From assembly GCA_036244855.1 (NCBI GenBank), contig BQKZ01000509.1, positions 66,663-85,112 of the forward strand: a stretch of 18,450 bases of DNA, read 5' to 3'. The position numbers and the translations under genes are program-made. The notes under the pieces are model-generated. The model worked only from the letters and a program-made list of their open reading frames with translations, was not told the origin of the DNA and made no database searches. Origin of the DNA: Temnopleurus reevesii (taxonomy: Eukaryota; Echinodermata; Echinoidea; Temnopleuroida; Temnopleuridae). Of the stretch, positions 9,091 to 18,000 are shown piece after piece; position 1 is the stretch's first letter, and every line of letters begins with the position of its first letter.

Positions 9091-12000
9091 GTAAAATACG
9101 CTGGGAAGAGAAAGGATGAAGAAAATGGAAACATTAAGCAATTCCCTATTCAAATATTTAGTATAGCTCTAGCAGACAAGAGATAAATATATATGATGGG
9201 GTCACATTAATTCGTATCCTTTTTCTAGAGCATATTTGGATCGTGGTACTTAGCACAATATATCTCCTAAAATACAAAATTATTTTTTAAAATCTTGGCA
9301 CGAAATGAAACTAGATATTTCAGGCTTCAAATATTTCCAAAAATAAAATTAATCCACGAAAGAATCACGGAGATATCGCGATATATAAAAATTCGATTGA
9401 CGAAACGATCGCATCGCTCCATGCAGGAAAATGGCGAGAATTGTCAACAAATTGCGTCATATTAATTTGCAGGCCCCGTTTTGAACAAGATTTACCATAA
9501 AATTGCTTACATCTAAGATGCAAAATTTACAGTAGCTTGACCACAAAATATCAAGGAATCGAATGGTATGTCTGCTTACTTACAAATTTGATGATTTCTG
9601 TCTGAAAATTGGAAGGATTCACTTCAGTGTCGCGAGACCTGTGTTTTTCTGCAAATGCAAGCAAATCTGCCGATCTTTTGGCAATATTTTCATTGTTTTG
9701 GGTCCTTTTGCTAAGAAAATTTCCAATTTAGGCAAATAAACAACGCTCTTTATGATGGTGATGTCAGATTTGCAATATTTCATCGATTTTGTAGAGATTC
9801 ATAAGATGTACGAATTAATATGATGCGCGAATTAATGTGACAGCACCATACACTAGGATGAAGAAGCCGGACAAAATAATCTCCTCATTCGAGCTTTCAA
9901 AATAGCAAAAAATATAGTATCTGCATTATTTAGAAAAATTTTGGAGTATCTGAACTATGTTCATTTGCAAAATAACTAGGAATGAGTTTCTTTGGTCTGC
10001 CAGAGCCGTGAAGAAGGTTTGAATGGGAGTTGTTTAATTTGACCACTTTCAATGTCCTCAGTCTTATTGGTAAGAGTATAGACACACTTCTAGGCATCCC
10101 TCAAATTCAAGGAAATGTCAGGGAATCATATATTGATGTATTTGGAACACTGTCGTCATTGAGGGTGTGTAAAAAATAGAAAGGTAAAATAATTCAAAGA
10201 ATTTATTTGACAGAGGGGGTGTTGTTGGAAACTTTAGACCAATTGCAAGATTCAGTTAGGAGGTACGTGCCAATCAAAATCATTTGTTCATGTACGCCGT
10301 GTTAAGAGCCCAGACCATGAGTGAATGAAAATGCTTGTATCAATTTCCAACTGATTTGCAGAACAAATCAGGGAATTTAGTTTTCCTGAAATAGTGGAAA
10401 CCCTGTCTAACAAGCTTCAGTACGTCCAGCTTCAACTCTCGGTATTGTATTTAGTAAGCATTGAAGTGAGTAAGAGCAACCACTCTAATCTCATGAATAT
10501 TTTTTTTGTAATGTTTTGCTGATGCTTCTACAGGTACAGATTCCTCCAGAGTACCCAGCTTCCATGCCCGTGTCCGTCCCACAGACATCGACCAGCTTAG
10601 GGGCCTACAATGGGGGCCACCACCATCCTCACCACAACCCACACGGCCAGCCCAGTCCCAACAGCAACCACAGCCATCAGCAGCAACAGCAGCAACAACA
10701 ACAGCCCCAACAACCCCAACAAACTCACGTCACGAGCTCCAGTCTGATGCAGCCACCCATAGCCCGCAACAGCCTGAGCCCGCAGCCCCACATGCTAAGT
10801 AGGACCAGTCTTAGTCCTGGTCCTGGACCCATGCGGAACAGTCTCAGTCCTCAGCCTCAGCTCTCACGAAGTACACTCAGTCCACAGCCGCCCAGACCAG
10901 CCAGTACAGGTGAGTCTTACACGTTGCTGAGGACGGGTGATGGGGGAGGAGGGAGGGGGAGTGGGCATGGGGAAGGGTGAGCAGTTCCAGGTTTTGTAAC
11001 TGTGGTGAAATGTTATTAGTGGTTCTTCGAAACGGGTTGAAGGAGGATTGTGGATGCTAAAAAATCATATAAGGCCTGTAACATATTGTAAATCTATGGC
11101 AAAACATTTTCCATAGAGATACGTTTCATTTTGATTAATCGTATCTCTTTTATGTCACAGGCCTCCGATGTGGACATGAAAGGAGAAGTGCAAGACTGAT
11201 ATGCACATCATTTTTTGTGTACATTATATGCAAACTTGTTTTTTTTTTTTTTTTTTTTTACTGTCCATAAGCCTCTGTCAACCAATTTTGAAATGCCACA
11301 ATTGGCTTCTGTGTATCCTTAAGACCCTGTCTCTTTGTGGTGGCAGTTCATACGTGTATGCATGATTATTTCAGCTGTGTTTGCATTTTCATATTTACTA
11401 CCCGCATGATATTCATTCGCATTGTATTTGCCTTTTGAAATTGTACTTTGAGAGCTTATTATTTGCACAAGATGCATTTTATGCACATGCGATAGATTAA
11501 ACATTATGAACAGGGCTGAGGTTAGACACTGTAGGCAGAAGGAACAGATGAACTGGACCAAGTAAACAACTTTATTCAAGCTATCACAATTGAGTCATGA
11601 TCACCAAAGAAAATAGCTTCCATGTTTATTCACTGAGCAGGTGCGACACATGTTCAATATTTCTTCACCTTATAAAAAGGAAGGAATTTATTTTGTGTGC
11701 ATGAAGCTAATTGTGAATACTTCAATGGAAGTTGATTGCTTTGTCTAAACCCTGCTCTTAGTGAAAGTAACATGCCAACAGTTTTTTATTATTTTGAAGT
11801 TTTAAAGTTTAAAAAAAAAATAATTGGAAATATTTTTGAAAAATTTTCAAGTTGCTGTTTTTGGGTGTTAGTTTCATTTGATTTTATTTTTGTAAAAGGG
11901 ACCAAACATACAAGCAGCTGCTTATATTTGCTTAGCACTCTGTGGAAAGGTTTTCACTTCATATGTTTAAAGGAATACCTTGAATGTTCACATTCAAACA

Positions 12001-15000
12001 CCAATTTCTATGTAATGAGAAGCAAATCAGATCTAAGCTCATAGACTGAGTATGAGGATATTTTAAAATCTCTTAAAAAGCATAGATCCATTGCAGATCT
12101 GTGACTCTTTTTGAAACATTGAATCACACATATCCCAGCTATTCATACCCATGAATCAGGCAATGGTGGCAAAAAATAGAAGGTGCTTTTCCACGGCTGT
12201 TTGGTTACCAGGTCCTGCGAAGCCTGTCCCTGGTGCGCGGTTTCTAATGTTGGAGAAGCACCAGAGAGGCTAAAAATAAAGCCGGGCCCTCCTCCCCCTT
12301 CCTTCCTGCTTTCATGGTACGATCACAGAGCCCGAGTGAGCATCACTCCGCACCTTCTTTGCTTTCTCCTGGCGCATCCCAACATTTTCAGAATTATTTA
12401 GAAGGTCTTCAGGGTAGATTCGTTAAAGCCCAAGTAAAGTTTTGGTAAAAGTGAATATTTTTATCGCCAATAGTATTCAGCGTCATGTCCCCCAACACTA
12501 ATTTGATATTTTCTTTCTGGATAAAGGACAACTTCTCATGCACAGAATTGGATGAAAATTTCAGAATTTATTGTGTGTGTATTCCTTTTTATCATACTTT
12601 TGTCAAATCTTGGAAATATCTTTGTATATGCCCGATAACAAGCAAAATATTGTTATAACTAAGAGAGGGCGCTAAATATGATTGAACGGTCAGATTCAAA
12701 TTTTCAAAGGAATCAGCTCGTAAAAATATATGCTATGATCTGAAAATGTGTATAAGAATTTAATGTCATGGTAAACATCCCCAAAATTCCCATTTCTTAA
12801 TCTTTACCAAAACTATACTTGGGCTTTAAAGAGTCGTAATGGCCTTATGTTTCTATTTCAATGAAAATTACTGCATGAAAATATTCGGTTATTTTCACAT
12901 GCAACTTTTTTTGTTTAACAAATCTTGATTGATTGTTGATGCTAAAATTTGAAGTAAAATTTAGGGCAGTGTTATAAATTGGTGAACGCCCTTTTGGATC
13001 TGACCCCACTCTTGAGTATTTTACTCTTTTTATGAAGTCATGAGCGATGATCATCCAGAGTTTAACTTCTTACCAATCAGGTATGAATAATTGAAAAGAT
13101 ATTTCAGGAAGATTAAATATGTAGCGAATAGGCTATCCATTAATGTAATCATGACTAGAAATTTTTTTTAAAGTCAGTGGCTGTGTTAAAGGGCTTTTGG
13201 AATTTCTAAGTGAATGTGCCAACACAAATGCCAATATTTATTCATTTTCCCACTCTCATTTGGCTCAGATTTATCATGTTTGATTTTTGTGAATACTTTA
13301 TGAGATAGCATTATTGCTTTTGCCAACAAATTTTATTATGCTTGTCAAGGGCTGCTTTATTTGAATGGAATTGGATATTTTTTTGTGCAGTTGAAAGTGT
13401 GGGCTTTTATGTTCATTCCTTGTTATTAGAGGTTTCAGCCATATGACAAAAGAGAGAAAAAATACATATGTGTACAATGAATTTTGGGGAAAAAGTATGG
13501 TTTTTAAATACCACTCCAATTTCCTAACAATTTCTCTTCTCAATATTGGCTTAAATCTGCTTTGTCTCATTTGCATGTTCCCCACCCCCTAGAATGCAGG
13601 TCCAGACTCTTGGCTATTGTTTTCTGCAATGTACATAGCGCATAATCAAGAGTCTGCATTTCTAGTCTTCTTGACACTATTATGACTATTAAAAAAAAAG
13701 CAATGCAGTCTCTTATTTCAGACTCTGTATGATGCACTGCACAAAATGCAACACCGACAGCCCATAGTCTCTGCCTGCAGACTACCCCTCCCCCCATCTA
13801 CCTGTATGTATATCACTCCTGCATGATCCCATCCTTCCCGTGTGTGCAACCCCCTTTATCCGCATTGCATGTATTCCCCCACGCAGAGCCGCATGTGACC
13901 ATTACACCGACATCCAGTGACAAGGGTAACCCCCCAGACGCCTCTGGGCCCGAAAAAGATGCAGGTACCAATAATTTGCCACCTCATTTCACTAATATTT
14001 AATAATCGTTACCGGTCTCAAGCCCCAGTCACATAGAAGCCTGGAAGCAACATGATTCTTGTGGGCTGTTGCTCAAAATCAACTGCAAATCAACTGCAAC
14101 TTTACCAATTGTAACGCGCATTTTCATTCGCGCGTGATATGCGCATTTAACAAGACACGCATTAAACAATGATTTTGAATGGCGCTTTCTTGCGATCAAT
14201 TGCAACTACCCCCTTAGTGTAGTTGAGTCCTTTGTGATCCGAGTTTTGTGTCTCTCTTTGCTCAGGGAAAGTATATGAGGTTTATCACACCTCAACTGCA
14301 CAAAGAGTCGTGTTGAATCAGTGGTTTCTGGGCTACCATCTGACCGGGGCTTTTACAGATTCCTACTTCTTTAGCAATGAGCAGTACTAATTTTGTGTAA
14401 CACAAACACCATTTAGTATAGCGTAGTATATTCCAGAAAGTTGGCAGCTCTGACAAATGCCAACCTGTGCAGTGTTTCACCAAGTCACCAACAACTTTTT
14501 GAACGACTGGTATCATAACTTGGTGAAACAACACACTGGAAGTATAGACTTTAAGCAGATATAGTCAAACCTGTATATTATAGTGGCCATCCAAGCGAAA
14601 CAGAAAAAGTGGCCTCTGCAGACAGGTTGCCAGTATAGACAGGTTCAATTATTATCTGGAGGAAACAAATTAGGATGGCCGCTATAGACAGGTGGTCACT
14701 ATAGCCAAGTAACTGCAAAGACATGTTTGAGTTCATATGCCGCCTCTAAAAACAAAAGAGAGAGCAGAAAAAGTAAGGAATACTTTCATGTGACAGGCCT
14801 GCAAGGACTAATAAATCTGTCTCTAGCCCGACGAGTAACTTAGCATTAATTATTCACTAAAAGTTTATGAGCCTATTTACTTGCTAAACTGCAAGGCCCA
14901 ACTAACTGTTTTGTTGTACACATGCACATTGATCAAAATATAATTGCATAGCCATAGCTTTGGAAATGTAGCCTACGGTTCCCGATCATGTTGTTTTTCA

Positions 15001-18000
15001 TGCCTTTGCGCTTTCACTTGCATCATCATTCTTTGATCAAATACCAATTCACACGCAGTATAATACATCACAAGGCATAACTAACTGAATTTTTGTGTTG
15101 GGTAGATAATGATTGAAATGATTATTGCATTATCCCAACATGTTCAAACACTGATTGACAATGTATTGCCCAGATGCTGTAAAAAAAAAAAAAAAAAAAA
15201 CTGTCTAGGGAGATTGTTGGGTCGATTCGTACCCGAGTATGCCTGTTAATATTTTTCACAGCATTTCACTGACGATCAGTCAATCAGAGCTCATCAATGT
15301 TTGAATAAGGAAAGAATTATTTCAATCGTAACTAACTGTTTAATATTGCACTTTCATCTTATCAAAATATAGCTATAGCTTTTTAATATTTCTGATCATG
15401 CTGTTTTACATGCCAATGCGCTTACACTTGCATCATTATTCTGTCATCAGGTACCAATCATTTGATGGAATTTTTTAGTCTGTCATTAACTGGTCAAGTC
15501 GTGACAGTGTCCATGTATCTGCTTGTCATATCTAATTGCGTTTTTTTCTGGTACCCTGTTTCTCATTGGTATTGAATGGGTTTTCTAAAAACTTGTATAG
15601 GAGAAATGTTGAGCTTAATACATTTTTTACATTCATTTATTTCTGTGACCTTTCCTTAGTTCAGCTATTTCTGAGTTCTTTACCTCCTAATTCCTTTCAG
15701 TATTTAACCTTGTTCTAATCCATATGAATTCTCATGGTAGTTTTTATTTGATATTACTTTACCGTTTGGTAGATGTAGATCTGTATATCACCAATTTTAT
15801 ATAATTCTTACACCCAAAAGCGTCATTTTTGTTTTAAATCACAATGAGAAAATTCAAGTTGGCAATGATTTGTTTTTGAAAATAAGATTGTTTAAAGGGG
15901 AATTTCAGTGGATGGAGAAAAAATACAAGGATCAAACTGAAAATTTGAACAAATTCAGATGTCGTATTCAAAAGTTGTAAATTCTCAAAGCTTTAGTTGG
16001 CAACCCACAGGGAACAAAATGGCTGCCACTATTCATATTTTTCTTCATTAACTGATAGCTTATCAAAGTCTTTGGTTAATTCCTTTGAAGTACTGTAGTT
16101 CTTTGAATCTCAATATACTTCAAGGTGAGAAAGACGGAAAGTGATTTGGCAATTTTCTCCCATGAGGACAAAAGGTCATTCCTTGCATGTTAAGAGAGTG
16201 ATGCTTGTCCGATTCACGTGATTGATAAGTATGTCCGCTCATGTCAAGAGCTTTTGTTTCGTCAGAAAACATAATTAATACTGACTTCCTATCTTGCGGT
16301 TAACCTCATGAAGAGACCAATCACTGCATTAATCCGTTTTGCTACAAAGATAATCACCTGTCATTTATCTCCTTTTTGTTCACATTCATCTTTCTTTCAC
16401 TTACTCTCTTTTTCTTTACCTCTTTCTAATCTCTCTTTTTCCTACCCTTTCTCTTTTTCCCTTCCTTATCTGATCCTCTTTCCCTTCCTTTCTGCATCTT
16501 TGCCCCTCTCCTCTTGCTCTCTCCTTCCCTTTCCATCCCCCTCTCTCCCTCTTCTTCCCTCTTTTCCTCTCTTCCCTTTTTCCTCTCTCCTTCTCTCTCC
16601 TTCCCCCTTCTCTCTCCTTCCCTCTCTCCTTTCCTTCCTTCCCTCTCTGCTTTCCTTCCTTCCCTCTCTGCTTTCCTTTCTTCCCTCTCTCCTTTTCTTC
16701 CTTCCCTCTCTCCTTCCCTTTCTTCCTCCCTCTCTATCTCCTTCCTGCCTGGCTCTTCTCTCACTCTTTCTCTTTTGCCCCTCTTACACTTCCTGCCTCT
16801 CTTCCGCTTTCCACCCTCTCTTTTGCTCTCCTCTCTCTCCCCCTCTCTTTCTCTCTTTCTCCCATTGTTCTCTCCTTCCCTTCCTCCTTCTTTGCCCGTT
16901 TTCTCTCCTCGTAATCTTCCCCCCCCCCTTTCTTCACATCATTCTCTCTTCCTCATTGTTCACACTGCAGGAAACACCTTCTTTCATGTGCCGACTTCGA
17001 ACATGAACCCTGTGTCGCCGAGTGGGGCCGGCGGAGGAGGAGGGGGCAACAACAATCATCTCCCTCTGAAAGCCATGACCAAACAGCCAGAGCTCAGGCC
17101 CAACCTAAAGGTGGTCATACCTAGCTCGAGAGGAAACCTACCCAACGTGAGTAGTCCCCAACGGGAAAACACCCGCGATCTGCATCCGTCGTACATGTGG
17201 ATCATTACTCATAATAAATACCTACCTCCTTTAAAGGCATAGATATGTCTTATAAACCTATTTTCCATATTTATTACACCCAGTTTCTAAGACCCAACCA
17301 AAAGATGGTCATACCTAGTTTGAGAGGAAACCTACCCAACGTGAGTAGTCCCCAACATGAACCACCCGAGATCCACATCCGCCGAACATGAGGATCATTA
17401 CTCATAATGTCCTCTTCCAAATTCTGACCTCTGTCAAGATATTGTTACGTCTGATATACCACTTTCCATATCAGTACCCATTCCTGCAAACCTCCCTCTG
17501 TTTTAACAATACAAGTAGTCTCAAACACCTAATATTCACCCCAATTCGGGATTTTCTTTTGAATCCTACGTATAATAAATCTACATTTACAGTCATGCAA
17601 GATATGTTATCTCCCCAAAAATTGATATAAATTTGGAATCTTGGTGAGAAATGCAGCATTACAAATACTGGGTCGTTCCCATTTATTTCTCAGTTATAAA
17701 CCAGAAACTTCCTTATAGTAAGAAAAAAAATCATTAATCCATGATTAACCTTTGATAAATATGCAACATGTAGACTTCATCCTAATTTATCCTCGGCTGA
17801 TGTTGAGAGGGCAATATGCTTCCTTGATTTGAGTTTCTATCTCGAGAAAAAGGTTTTGGATATCAAGATGAGGAGGCTGTGAAGAAGACAGTTGAATATT
17901 TCTTTAAAGTGACCTGCAGATAACAGATCCAAAAATAAAGGTGCTTGAGTTCGTGAAAGTAGAAGCCTGGGTTGGAGAACTTATGGTCATCAGGTGTAAG

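Larger units (their letters stand above)
14892..15462 (+). repeat. Duplicated ~150 bp block, two copies (14892-15060 and 15322-15462)
   Basis: Collinear words shared by both copies are aactaactgtt, ttgcac or atgcac, atcaaaatata, gctatagcttt or ccatagcttt, gatcatg.tgtttt, catgcc, tgcgctt.cacttgcatcat and accaat. A third short piece (cataactaactg, 15077) lies between. The copies are clearly related but diverged. Confidence 0.7.
10910..16970 (+). other. mef2: MEF2 intron(s) between exons B and D, holding candidate exon C
   Basis: The donor is GTGAGT and the acceptor cacactgcag. If exon C is real, this is two introns (10910-13886 and 13965-16970). The first contains a hairpin element (11072), a T21 run, a GC-rich block with a MEF2 site (12183) and a TTAA-flanked MITE (12423). 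The second contains two dispersed repeats (14031, 14561), a duplicated block (14892/15322), a hairpin (15096), an A20 run and the polypyrimidine tract before exon D. The stretches 11270-12180, 12840-13590 and 15470-16350 show nothing else I can support. Confidence 0.9.

Noticed and set aside
10597..10791. Minus-strand frame opposite exon B with a long leucine run
   Set aside because: It is the antisense shadow of the CAG/CAA glutamine codons of exon B.
13593..13660. Imperfect inverted repeat (aatgcag..agactcttg / caagagtctgcatt)
   Set aside because: A gap of four bases in one arm and a short stem make chance a fair explanation; no other support.
15894..16085. Possible TTAA element starting TTAAAGGGGAATT
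   Set aside because: The supposed right end (ttaattccttt) does not give a convincing inverted repeat.
16308..17242. Long overlapping reading frames on both strands in the C/T-rich tract
   Set aside because: They consist only of Ser/Leu/Pro/Phe or Arg/Glu/Gly/Lys, follow from base composition, and end in a confirmed intron-exon boundary. Only 16971-17146 is coding.
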